Below, piece by piece: positions 35,472 through 43,401 of a DNA stretch of 46,114 nt. Source of the DNA: Candidatus Eisenbacteria bacterium (GTDB lineage: Bacteria > Eisenbacteria > RBG-16-71-46); assembly GCA_035712145.1 (NCBI GenBank), contig DASTBI010000208.1, positions 1 to 46,114 of the forward strand, in the 5' to 3' direction. The notes under the pieces were generated by a model, which ran no database searches, was not told the DNA's origin, and saw nothing but the letters and a program-made list of their open reading frames with translations. Numbering within the stretch: the first letter of the stretch is position 1; every line of letters starts with the position of its first letter. Position numbers and translations under genes: made by a program.

Positions 35472-36640
35472 GACCTCGCCTCCTGGAAGTCGGGAACCGG
35501 CCGGCCAGGGTCGACCCGGTGACGCAGGAAATCCGCCAGATGCTTCATGTGAGGGAGCGTCCACATTTCGTGCAGCGGCTTCTCGTCCGGGGTCCAGTCG
35601 AAGACCCTCCGCTCGGAGCCGATGCCGGCGATCCCCGGCTTGGCATTGACCTCGACGAGATGCGGCACGTGATCAGGATCGAGCACGAAGTCGAAGCCGA
35701 TCTCCGGCAGTGCGCCGGGGTAACGCGACTCGAAGTGGGCGGCCAGGCCGTGCGCGATCTGCCGCAACCGATTCTCCACCGAGCGGCCATTGCGAGGGCC
35801 TACCGTGGACGCAAGCAGCTCCGGGGTCGCATGGATGGTGCCGCCCTGGTAGACGTTCGAGAGCACGCTGCCAGGGGGCGCCAGTCGCGTCTCGAACAGG
35901 TCGTGCCAGCCCCGGCCGTCGTGGATCATGACGACCCGGACGTCGAAGACCGCGCCCGCGTGACGCAGGGATTCGATGCCCACCTGCACCACATAGCGTT
36001 CCTTGCGGGTCACGGTATCGACGAGTGTCAGGACCGCGTCGAGCGTGATGCACGGGAACGACCTGCGTCCCCTGCTGTCGTAGTACTCGAGCGCGAGCCG
36101 CGCGCCGCCGTTCCGGAGCACGAAGATCCGATTGCCCTTGTGTCCCGCGCGGGGCTTGATGAAGACGAGCTTCGACCGCTCCAGGAAGGATTCGATCTGC
36201 GCCGGCGAGGTCGTGAACTCCTCGGTGTGCGGATGGAGGGACTCATCCCAGGCGCGAACCGCTTCGTAAGTCCGCAGCTTGTTGGAGACCAGCTCCGAGA
36301 ACTCGTAGGGGACGTACGCTTCGAGCCCGCGTTCGCGCATCCACCGCTTGAACGGCTGATATCCCATCCCCGCTCGCAGCAGCCGGCGCGTGGCGTACGT
36401 CCAGTTCGCGTTCACGCGTGGCACGGACCGATGCCCCGCGACCGGAAGTCCTTCGTGGAGCACGAAACCCGGCGCCTCGCCGTCTGGAGTGACGTCCTTC
36501 GGCGAGTACAGGAAGAGCCGGATGCCCTCCGGCTCCAGCAGCTGACTGATGAGATACGCGCGATTGAGCACCGAAGTGCTGAGCTGCTGGCGCGGGTCCG
36601 CGGAAGTATCGAGATTGCAGAGCACGCCGATGTGCGTCAT
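35468..36640 (-). CDS. YheC/YheD-family ATP-grasp ligase
   Basis: A 390-residue cytoplasmic ATP-grasp protein starting at ATG 36640 (ATGA overlap upstream). The N-terminal 150 residues (MTHIGVLCNLDTSADPRQQL) are the variable substrate-side domain of the YheC/D group. The ATP-grasp core has the nucleotide Lys162 in FIKPRAGHKGNRIFVL, and PEIGFDFVLDPDHVPHLVEV followed by NAKPG supplies the Mg ligands (Glu330, Asn332). The fold is thus catalytically complete, unlike the ATP-grasp domain of the 7TM fusion in the same operon. YheC/D proteins were named for Bacillus spore-coat association. ATP-grasp chemistry predicts carboxylate-amine (peptide-bond-like) ligation. Partner and substrate are unknown. 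Confidence 0.9.
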   Translation of the reverse strand: MTHIGVLCNLDTSADPRQQLSTSVLNRAYLISQLLEPEGIRLFLYSPKDVTPDGEAPGFVLHEGLPVAGHRSVPRVNANWTYATRRLLRAGMGYQPFKRWMRERGLEAYVPYEFSELVSNKLRTYEAVRAWDESLHPHTEEFTTSPAQIESFLERSKLVFIKPRAGHKGNRIFVLRNGGARLALEYYDSRGRRSFPCITLDAVLTLVDTVTRKERYVVQVGIESLRHAGAVFDVRVVMIHDGRGWHDLFETRLAPPGSVLSNVYQGGTIHATPELLASTVGPRNGRSVENRLRQIAHGLAAHFESRYPGALPEIGFDFVLDPDHVPHLVEVNAKPGIAGIGSERRVFDWTPDEKPLHEMWTLPHMKHLADFLRHRVDPGRPVPDFQEARS

Positions 36641-37614
36641 TGCGCCTGCCTGCCGCGGTATTCGGTGTGCATCTCCACCGGGCGAAAGCTGTCCTTCAGC
36701 TGGCGCAACCCCGGGCGCCTGGCATCCGATCCGTCGTTCACCCGCTCGAACCCGCCGTGCGTCGTGAGAAACCGGTAGCGCTGGAAGTATGCAAGTCCCG
36801 GTACGTCGAGATCGCTCTTCGCATCGAGGAGGCACCCGAGGCCTTGCCGAATCTCTCCCCCGAGCCAGTACCCGACCACTCGGCCGCCCAGCAGGAACAC
36901 CTCGCCGGTCAGATCCGGAGCGGAGAGCACGTCCGCCAGCCCGAGGGCGCGCCTCGAAAGGCCTGCGTCTCCCGAAGTTCCGTGCGTGCTGCGATGCCGC
37001 TCCGCCCATCGCTGAAGCAGCGTCCGGCAATCGCTGGCATAACGCTCCGAATAGGGAGCCGTCTCGAGCTCCTGGAGCTGCTGGGTCCTGGCCAGCTGAC
37101 GGCGCAGGGCCCGGTACTTCCCGCCGCTCAAGTCGGCGTACGCATTCGGCGCATACATGTACTGCTTCCTGCGCTCGCGGATGCTCACCCCCGGGATCTT
37201 GGCAGCCTGCGCCGCATCCCTCGCGTCGATCCGCAGGATGCGGGCCGAGCGGTCGCCATTGAATTCGTTCGCGCGCTCGAGGCAGCGCTGCGCCACCTTC
37301 ACGTCCATCGGCATCGGGGGCAGGTACACGTCGAGGTGGGCGCCCTTTCGGCGCTCGCGCAGGATGAAGCTGCACAGGCATCCGCCATCCTCGGCCACCA
37401 GCACGGCTTTCCGTTTCGTGCCCTGATGGGCGAGAACGTACGGAAAGTAATAACCAAAGCCCAACGGCTTCCACTGTTCGAGCGCCTTCTTCCAGCGCGG
37501 CAGATCCGCGGCATCCATCTCCCGGAGCACCTCGAGACGGCCGGGGTCCGCGCCGCCGGGGCCACCCTGCGTCAGGCTCTGAAGGACGCCATCTCGCACG
37601 CCCACATGGGTCAT
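36637..37614 (-). CDS. DUF2156 (MprF C-terminal-like, GNAT-fold) acyltransferase, copy 2
   Basis: A 325-residue soluble protein starting at ATG 37614 (ATGA overlap). The pattern follows the phosphatidylglycerol-lysyltransferase C-terminal domain (a double GNAT fold that moves an aminoacyl group from aminoacyl-tRNA): YMYAPNAYADLSGGKYRALR (lsGkkxrxxRr), RTLLQRWAERHRSTHG, VVGYWLGGEI, LLDAKSDLDVPGLAYFQ, and FERVNDGSDARRPGLRQLKD then SFRP, the family's N-x-x-x-D-x-x-x-x-GLRxxKxxxxP ending. It is a tandem duplicate of the next gene upstream: DLPRWKKALEQ, EDGGCLCSFILR and NGDRSARILRIDARDA are shared nearly unchanged. Substrate and donor are not predictable. Confidence 0.82.
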   Translation of the reverse strand: MTHVGVRDGVLQSLTQGGPGGADPGRLEVLREMDAADLPRWKKALEQWKPLGFGYYFPYVLAHQGTKRKAVLVAEDGGCLCSFILRERRKGAHLDVYLPPMPMDVKVAQRCLERANEFNGDRSARILRIDARDAAQAAKIPGVSIRERRKQYMYAPNAYADLSGGKYRALRRQLARTQQLQELETAPYSERYASDCRTLLQRWAERHRSTHGTSGDAGLSRRALGLADVLSAPDLTGEVFLLGGRVVGYWLGGEIRQGLGCLLDAKSDLDVPGLAYFQRYRFLTTHGGFERVNDGSDARRPGLRQLKDSFRPVEMHTEYRGRQAQ

Positions 37615-38579
37615 GACACCTCCTGGCGGCCGCGATACTCGACGTGCATCGCGGCGGGTCGAAGACTGTCCTTGAGTTGCCTGAGCCCCTTGCGGCGGGC
37701 ATCGGATCCGCCATTGACCAGATCGAAGCCGTCCATCCACTTGGAGAGAAAGCTGTAGTAGAGGAATTGCGATAGTCCTGGGATGTCGTGATCGGTCTTG
37801 GCCTCGAACAAGCAGCCCAGTCCCGGGCGCAGCTCGCCTCCGAAAGCGAACCCCACCACCCGTTCGCCGATCAGGATCACCTGGCCCAGGAGATCGGGAC
37901 TCTGGATCAAGCCGGTCAGAGCGAGCGCGCGCTTCGACATTCCTGCGTCACCTGAAGTCCCGTGTCTGGCGCGGTGGTGTTCCGCCCATTTCTCGAGCAG
38001 CTCCTGACATGGGACGGCGAAGCGGGTGTCATAGGGGAGGACCCGAAGACCCTCCAGACGCTGCACCCGAGACACGTGATAGCGCACGGCCCGGTATTTG
38101 TTGCCCTGCAAATCGCCGAAGTCTCGTGGCGCGTAGAGGTACTGTGACCTTCGCTTACGGACCTGGAGGCCCGGAATGCCCGCGACGACAGGGGCGTCGC
38201 GCGCGTCGATTCGCAGGATGCGCGCCGAGCGGTCGCCATTGAAGTCGTTCGCACGTTCGAGGCACCGACGGGTGACGTTCACGTCCATGGGGATCGGAGG
38301 CAGATAGAGATCCAGGTGCCTGCCGCGCTCCTTCTGGCGGAGAATGAAACTGCAAAGGCAGCCGCCATCCTCGGTGATCAGGACGGCGCTCCGTCCTTTG
38401 CGGTGATGGATGAGGACGTAGGGGAAATAGCAGCCATACCCCGATGCTTGCCCCTGCTCGAGAGCCTTCTTCCAGCGCGGCAGGTCTTCGAGGCCGAGCA
38501 TCCGCAGCCCGTCCAGGGTGCCGGGGGCCTTGCGTCCGCCTTTGATGGCCGAGGTCAGGAACTCGATGGCTTGAATCAT
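37611..38579 (-). CDS. DUF2156 (MprF C-terminal-like, GNAT-fold) acyltransferase, copy 1
   Basis: A 322-residue soluble protein starting at ATG 38579 (ATGA overlap with the 7TM fusion gene). It is a close paralogue of the following gene: PRWKKALEQGQASGYGCYFP, VLITEDGGCLCSFILRQK, FNGDRSARILRIDARDA, LYAPRDFGDLQGNKYRAVRY, GERVVGFAFGGELRPGLGC, LFEAKTDHDIPGL and VNGGSDARRKGLRQLKDSLR. No signal peptide or membrane helix is present, so unlike true MprF the catalytic domain is not fused to a flippase. The 7TM protein next to it could fill the membrane role. Two copies suggest two donors, two acceptors, or a heterodimer. Confidence 0.82.
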   Translation of the reverse strand: MIQAIEFLTSAIKGGRKAPGTLDGLRMLGLEDLPRWKKALEQGQASGYGCYFPYVLIHHRKGRSAVLITEDGGCLCSFILRQKERGRHLDLYLPPIPMDVNVTRRCLERANDFNGDRSARILRIDARDAPVVAGIPGLQVRKRRSQYLYAPRDFGDLQGNKYRAVRYHVSRVQRLEGLRVLPYDTRFAVPCQELLEKWAEHHRARHGTSGDAGMSKRALALTGLIQSPDLLGQVILIGERVVGFAFGGELRPGLGCLFEAKTDHDIPGLSQFLYYSFLSKWMDGFDLVNGGSDARRKGLRQLKDSLRPAAMHVEYRGRQEVS

Positions 38580-40411
38580 GGCGACTCCACCGGGTCGGAT
38601 GAGTGGGCGTAGGAGGACGCCTTACGCGGGTTCGCCTGGGGGGATCTGCGCTGCGCCTGCGCGCGCGCTCGAGTCACCTCGACGATGCGGGCCATCAGCG
38701 CGCTGAGTGAGTAGCCGGCCTGGGCTCCGGCGCGAACGAAGGTCCCCTGGCCGGCGAGGATTCCGAGCGTGCGCACTTCGGTCACCCATAGCTCTCCGGC
38801 CTCGTCGATGCGAACGTCCACGCGCCCATAGTCCCGGCAGCCACAGGCCCGGAAAGCGGCATGCGCATGGTCGCGAACCCGCGCGGCGATCGATTCCTTG
38901 AGCCGGGCCGGACAAGTCTTGCTGCCCTTCGAGTCCAGCTCGACCAGAGGCAGGCACTCGACCGGGTCATTCCCGAGCAGCGCGACCGCGATGTGGCGCC
39001 CGCCCACGTAGTGCTCGACGAACGCCTCCTCCACACCGGCATGGCGGAGGTTGCGCACCGCGGCCCGAAGTTCCTTGGTGTCGGATACGATCGTGGACTT
39101 CGCATCCAGCTCGTGGCGAGGGACCACGATCGCCGGATAGACGAGGTCGACCGGCTCTTCCCGCGGCCCTTGCGTCGGCAGCAGGTGGAACGTGGGCGTC
39201 GGAATCCCGGCTTGGCGCATGAGGACCTTGGACGCCACGCGATCGAACGCCATCGCGTGGCCGAGCGGGGTCGGCCCGCTGTAGGCGACGCCGAACACCT
39301 CGAGGATGGCGGGAACGTGCGTCGTGCTGGCGTCGCCCCGGCTGCCATGCGCCAGGTTGAGCACCACGCCCTCCCGCTCGCCGGTGGCGGGATTCACGGG
39401 AAAGAACTGGCGCAGCTCGCGCGGCAGGGATTCGTCTCCCTCCATGACCTTGACCTGGTACTTGGCCTCGCGCAGCGCATCGACGATCTTCTGCACCGAC
39501 CGCAGCGTGTGACGCGAGTGAGTCCCCGGCGCGATACGATTGCGAATCACCGCCACGCGCTGCTTCGCTCCCAGCCAGGCTCGTGCTCGCAGGGTGCTCA
39601 TCAGGCGCGCGTCCCAGTGCTCGAGCAGCCGGAGGTCGAGGTACTTCGCGATGAACACCACGCCGATGCCCTCGGTGAGCACGATCTCGGGAAATCGCAG
39701 CACGAAGCTCCGCACCGCCGGGATCCAGTACACCAGCGCCATCAGCAGGGCGATCGCGATCGTGTTGGCCGCGATCCAGCACGCGCGAATGAAATGGTCC
39801 CGATCGGATGTCTTGGCGACGCCCTCTGCCAGGAACCCCAGGGCGATCACGGGGAACGCGACCATCCCGTATGCAATGTCGGCCCGCATCAGAGGGCCCA
39901 GCAGGATCGCGACGAGCATCAACGCCGACATCGTGCACAGGATCATGGACAGGTGGGCATACTTGGGAAGATCGATGTGCTGGAGCCACGGCCGCAGGAT
40001 CTGGATGGCCACGATCGCGAGACCGATCAGCAGGAAGCTGGCGAGGAGGCCGCTCTGGTGGAACGCGACCGAGATGAGAATCGAGCGAAACGCCAGCACC
40101 TTGAGCCCCAGCGTGAGGCGGGCCACGGTGACGATGAGCGCGGAGGTCGGGATGAGGAGCAGATAGATGATGTGATCGCGCTGGCTCGAGGGCACGTCGT
40201 CCAGGGACAACAATTGGTTGAGGTGGCCCCCGATCCAGGCAAAGCCGTCGAACCCGCCGGGAAGCGCCGAAATCCGTAGCGCAATGGAGAGCAGTGGGAG
40301 CATGGCGATGACGATCAGGACCGCCAGCTCCGCGTGCGACAGAATGCGTCGCTCACGGTCGCTTGCTCCCGGACTGGCCTGAGCGCGCGCGGCCACCGGG
40401 AGGCTCTTCAT
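38576..40411 (-). CDS. 7TM (UUP1-like) domain fused to a D-Ala-D-Ala-ligase-like ATP-grasp domain
   Basis: A 611-residue inner-membrane protein. Residues 27-268 hold about seven helices. The order SVAFHQSGLLASFLLIGLAI, VAFPVIALGFLAEGV and RFPEIVLTEGIGVVFIAKYL with LRLLEH matches the 7TM domain normally fused to an inactive transglutaminase (7TM_transglut/UUP1). Residues 284-585 are a Ddl/RimK-like ATP-grasp domain: LNLAHGSRGDASTTHVPAIL, GVAYSGPTPLGHAMAFDRVA, AGIPTPTF, VEHYVGGRHIAVALLGN and YGRVDVRID. Two key positions differ from active ligases. The nucleotide Lys is Val430 (PAIVVPRHE), and the 'EVN' Mg ligand Asn is Arg547 (WVTEVRTLG). Activity may be altered or lost, leaving a substrate-binding or scaffold role. 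The direct 7TM-to-ATP-grasp fusion is unusual. Confidence 0.88.
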   Translation of the reverse strand: MKSLPVAARAQASPGASDRERRILSHAELAVLIVIAMLPLLSIALRISALPGGFDGFAWIGGHLNQLLSLDDVPSSQRDHIIYLLLIPTSALIVTVARLTLGLKVLAFRSILISVAFHQSGLLASFLLIGLAIVAIQILRPWLQHIDLPKYAHLSMILCTMSALMLVAILLGPLMRADIAYGMVAFPVIALGFLAEGVAKTSDRDHFIRACWIAANTIAIALLMALVYWIPAVRSFVLRFPEIVLTEGIGVVFIAKYLDLRLLEHWDARLMSTLRARAWLGAKQRVAVIRNRIAPGTHSRHTLRSVQKIVDALREAKYQVKVMEGDESLPRELRQFFPVNPATGEREGVVLNLAHGSRGDASTTHVPAILEVFGVAYSGPTPLGHAMAFDRVASKVLMRQAGIPTPTFHLLPTQGPREEPVDLVYPAIVVPRHELDAKSTIVSDTKELRAAVRNLRHAGVEEAFVEHYVGGRHIAVALLGNDPVECLPLVELDSKGSKTCPARLKESIAARVRDHAHAAFRACGCRDYGRVDVRIDEAGELWVTEVRTLGILAGQGTFVRAGAQAGYSLSALMARIVEVTRARAQAQRRSPQANPRKASSYAHSSDPVESP

Positions 40412-41517
40412 TTCGTCCTCGTCCGCTCGATGGCGACGACGGCGGAGAGCCCCGGGAACAATCCCTCGGCCTGATCGAGCCGGATGCGAACCGGGACGAC
40501 CGGAGACGTCCGAATGCGCTCGGTTCGCGACTGCGGCAGGGTCACGTCGGGAAGCTCGAAGTCGGTCGAGACGCCGATCGATTCCACCCTTCCGTGAAAC
40601 TCGCGACCGCGGAACGAGTTGATGGTGACTTTGGCCTTGTTGCCCACGGCGACGCCCGCCAGATCGTCCTCGTCCACCCAGGCCTCGACCCAGACCTGCT
40701 TGCCGATCCAGAGCGCGATGACCGGCTGCCCCACCACCACCGCGGCGCCCGGCTCGGCCACCCGGCGCACGACATAGCCATCGGCCGGAGCGCGAATCAC
40801 CGCGGCTTCGAGGTCGGCGCGAGCGAGCGCCAGCTCCGCCTGGGCCGTGGTGACCTCGGCGGCGGCGGCGTGGTGATCGGCGATGGCCGTTCTCTCCATG
40901 GCCATCGTGGTCTCCAGCCGCGTCACGGCTTCCTGCATCTCGGCCTGTGAGATCACCTGGTTCCTGGCGAGCGGGACCCGCTGATCGTGACGGATCTTGG
41001 CTTCATTTGCCTGGCTCGTTGCCGCGGCAATGCGGGCGTCCGCCGACACCGAACGGGCATTGGCCTCGGTCAGCCGCGACTGCGCCCTGAGCACGCTGGC
41101 CTGGAGCTGTCGATCCTCGAAGCGGGCCAGCACCTGTCCGGCTTTGACGTGTTCACCCGCTTCCACCTCGACGCTGGCCACGACGCCTTCGAGCTGGGTG
41201 CCGACCTGGGTGATCGATCCCTTGACCGTGGCGTTGTTCGACGTCACGTAGCTCGACGCGTAACTGCCCCAAAGGAAGATCGGAATCAGAAGGGCGGCAA
41301 TGCCGAGCACGATCAGGACCGCCACCAGGCCGCGCATGGCTCGCCGCGGCCGCGGACGCACGAGGTCCTCGAACGGCGCCAGCATGACGTTGTCCCGCAC
41401 GACGAGCTCACGCCCCTTCCGCACGGCGATCTCACGCTTGCGCCGGCTGCGCTTTCGCCTCTTTGGCGGCTTGAGTGGAATGGGCTTGATGGGCTCGAGT
41501 CCGGTGTCGGGTTTCAT
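40408..41517 (-). CDS. HlyD-family periplasmic adaptor subunit
   Basis: A 369-residue membrane-fusion protein. A 60-residue, very basic cytoplasmic N-terminus (PPKRRKRSRRKREIAVRKG) precedes one transmembrane helix (62-84). A split lipoyl/barrel-sandwich domain follows (GSITQVGTQLEGVVASVEVE, then APADGYVVRRVAEPGAAVVV), separated by a helical hairpin (about 150-240), then a beta-barrel domain (VNKAKVTINSF, REFHGRVESI). This is the EmrA/HlyD type. Such adaptors normally work with an inner-membrane transporter and an outer-membrane channel. Neither an ABC nor an MFS transporter lies in the operon, so the 7TM fusion protein is the only local membrane partner. ATGA overlaps occur at both ends. Confidence 0.9.
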   Translation of the reverse strand: MKPDTGLEPIKPIPLKPPKRRKRSRRKREIAVRKGRELVVRDNVMLAPFEDLVRPRPRRAMRGLVAVLIVLGIAALLIPIFLWGSYASSYVTSNNATVKGSITQVGTQLEGVVASVEVEAGEHVKAGQVLARFEDRQLQASVLRAQSRLTEANARSVSADARIAAATSQANEAKIRHDQRVPLARNQVISQAEMQEAVTRLETTMAMERTAIADHHAAAAEVTTAQAELALARADLEAAVIRAPADGYVVRRVAEPGAAVVVGQPVIALWIGKQVWVEAWVDEDDLAGVAVGNKAKVTINSFRGREFHGRVESIGVSTDFELPDVTLPQSRTERIRTSPVVPVRIRLDQAEGLFPGLSAVVAIERTRTK

Positions 41518-42509
41518 GGTTTGACTCCCACGGACGAAGAGGATCCGAAGAGGGCGGTGAAAACGCGCTCGCCGAGCTCGCCGTCGCGCATGAACTCCCG
41601 GAACGAGTGCTCGATGCCGGGCACCTCCTGGAGCGTCACGTGAGGGGTGAGTCCGCGCTGCCGCGCGGCCTGGTTCATGGCCTCGACCCACCGGCGCGCG
41701 CGCTCGAGCCGCGTCGTTCCTTGTTGCTCGTCGACGGTCGGGTTGCGCCTCAGGCTCTCGCCACCCTCGATGTCGTCCTTGCCGACGAGCACGGTGATGG
41801 GGACGCGCAGGAAGCGCGCGGCGTCGAAACGCAGACCGGAGCGCTCCGCGCTGGGCCCCAGGCCGTACGGGTAGGGCTTGCGATCGTCGGGGAACGTGTA
41901 CCAGCCGGCCGCTCCGATCGCGGCGGCGATGACACGCTCGGGGTGTGCGAGCACGTAGCGATGGGAGAACTGGGCTCCACCCGAGAATCCGAACAGGTAG
42001 AACCTCTGGCCATTGGCGCCCGTCGCCGTCGCGACTTCCTTGATGATCGCGTCCAGCGTGACGTCGGCTCGCCGGCCCGCGCGGCCCTTGCTCAGCTGTT
42101 GATAATCATCGTCCCGATCACGAGTGAAGTACGGAGCGATGAGGACCGCCTGGTGTTCTTCGGCAAGTGGCGCGAACAGCGTGGCGTGCTCCTCCACGTT
42201 CCGCGAGATGCCGTGCACGGTGACGAAGATCGGTCCGCCGGGAGCCGCCCGAGCGGGCACGTACAGGAGGTACTCGTGGCTTTGATCCGCCCGCAGAGTC
42301 CGCCGCAGGACCCGTCCGCGCTCCGGTTCGCGCTCCGTGGCGGTGAACTCGGCCGTGGTGGCGGACCGCTGCTGGGCGCACGATGTGGCCAGAGCGAGCG
42401 CCAGGGCCAGGGCGCCCCAGGCGACCGTCCGCGTCACCCATGGGCTCCCCCGGCTCGTGAGAGCCGCGCCGTCACCGCGTCGTTCCTGCTGTTCTCGATC
42501 CTCAGCCAC
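41514..42509 (-). CDS. Lipoprotein alpha/beta hydrolase
   Basis: A 331-residue hydrolase starting at GTG 42509, which overlaps the end of the previous gene by 8 bp; a GTG nearer the signal (42437) is an alternative. The signal (TVAWGALALALALATSC) ends in a lipobox Cys, so it is anchored in the envelope. The domain is complete: HGISRNVEEHA, nucleophile Ser176 in GFSGGAQFSHRYV, acid strand ITVLVGKDDIEGGE and His301 in PGIEHSF. It shares YFTRDRDDDYQQLSKGRAGR-type and VEAMNQAARQ segments with the other hydrolases of the operon. An esterase, thioesterase or peptidase role on an exported product is my inference. Confidence 0.88.
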   Translation of the reverse strand: MAEDREQQERRGDGAALTSRGSPWVTRTVAWGALALALALATSCAQQRSATTAEFTATEREPERGRVLRRTLRADQSHEYLLYVPARAAPGGPIFVTVHGISRNVEEHATLFAPLAEEHQAVLIAPYFTRDRDDDYQQLSKGRAGRRADVTLDAIIKEVATATGANGQRFYLFGFSGGAQFSHRYVLAHPERVIAAAIGAAGWYTFPDDRKPYPYGLGPSAERSGLRFDAARFLRVPITVLVGKDDIEGGESLRRNPTVDEQQGTTRLERARRWVEAMNQAARQRGLTPHVTLQEVPGIEHSFREFMRDGELGERVFTALFGSSSSVGVKP

Positions 42510-43371
42510 GTCGTGAAGCCTTGGTCAGGCGCGAGGGGATGGGCCCTTTGAACAAGTGGCCGAAGCACTTCTCGCCCAAACCTCCCGCCATGAGACTCGT
42601 GAAGTCGTGCTGTCCGTCCGGAATCACTTCGAGCTTCACCAGCGGTTCCAGTCCGCGGCTCGTCGCGGCTTCGCGCATGGCCTCGACCCAGCGCTGCGCC
42701 CGCTCGAGGCGGTTCTTCCCTTGCTGCCGATTGACCCGGGGGGTGTTCCTCACCTTCTCGGTGTTCGTGTCCTTCTCGCCGACCATCACGGTGATCGGGA
42801 CTCGCAGGAACTCCTCGGGGTCGAAGCGGACTCCCGGCAGCTCTGGACTCCTGCGGATGCCGTAGGGGAAGCGCGCGCGCGGATTCGGGAACGTGTACCA
42901 ACCCGAGCCCACCACCACGAGGCCGGCCACGCGGTGCGGGTGAGCCAGGGCGTAGCGATGAGCGAACTGGGCGCCGCCCGAGATGCCGAATAGATGGAAC
43001 GACGACGCCTTGCACCCGGTTCGCAGCGCCACCTCTTCGACGACGGCATCGAGCGCGGCATCGGCGCGTGGACCACGGCCGGAGCGCCCGAGCCTCTGAT
43101 AGTCCCGTGACTCCACTCCGAACACGGGCACGACCATCACCACGCCGTACCGCTCGCACAGCTCCTGAAAACCCTGCGCCTGGGCCTGGGCGTTCCGGGA
43201 GATTCCGTGCACGACGACGAACAGCGGCGCCTCGGCGCCGCCGCTGCCCGGCACGTAGATGAAGTAGGACTGTGCGGATCCATCCTGCCGCACGCAGTGA
43301 ACGACTTTACGGGTGGGTAGCGCTCCGTTGTGGTTGACGGGCGCGTCCTTGACGGCCGCTTCCTTGATCAC
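42502..43371 (-). CDS. Alpha/beta hydrolase, cytoplasmic paralogue
   Basis: A 289-residue hydrolase starting at GTG 43371 with GGAGG six bases before it; no signal peptide. The triad is visible: HGISRNAQAQA, nucleophile Ser131 in GISGGAQFAHRYALAHPHR, acid strand ITVMVGEKDTNTEK and His255 in PDGQHDF. It is a clear paralogue of the next gene (shared RLERAxRWVEAM and the DYQRLGRSGRGPRAD segment), which is however a lipoprotein. The pair would place one hydrolase inside the cell and one outside the inner membrane. Confidence 0.88.
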   Translation of the reverse strand: MIKEAAVKDAPVNHNGALPTRKVVHCVRQDGSAQSYFIYVPGSGGAEAPLFVVVHGISRNAQAQAQGFQELCERYGVVMVVPVFGVESRDYQRLGRSGRGPRADAALDAVVEEVALRTGCKASSFHLFGISGGAQFAHRYALAHPHRVAGLVVVGSGWYTFPNPRARFPYGIRRSPELPGVRFDPEEFLRVPITVMVGEKDTNTEKVRNTPRVNRQQGKNRLERAQRWVEAMREAATSRGLEPLVKLEVIPDGQHDFTSLMAGGLGEKCFGHLFKGPIPSRLTKASRRG

Positions 43372-43401
43372 GATAGCCTCCAGTTGTCCAGGCTGGGCGC
43401 A

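Noticed and set aside
36641-37714. Upstream extension of the YheC/D frame into a 748-residue protein
   Set aside because: The extension is a shadow of the DUF2156 copy 2 gene. The ATG at 36640 in an ATGA overlap, matching its neighbours, is the better start.
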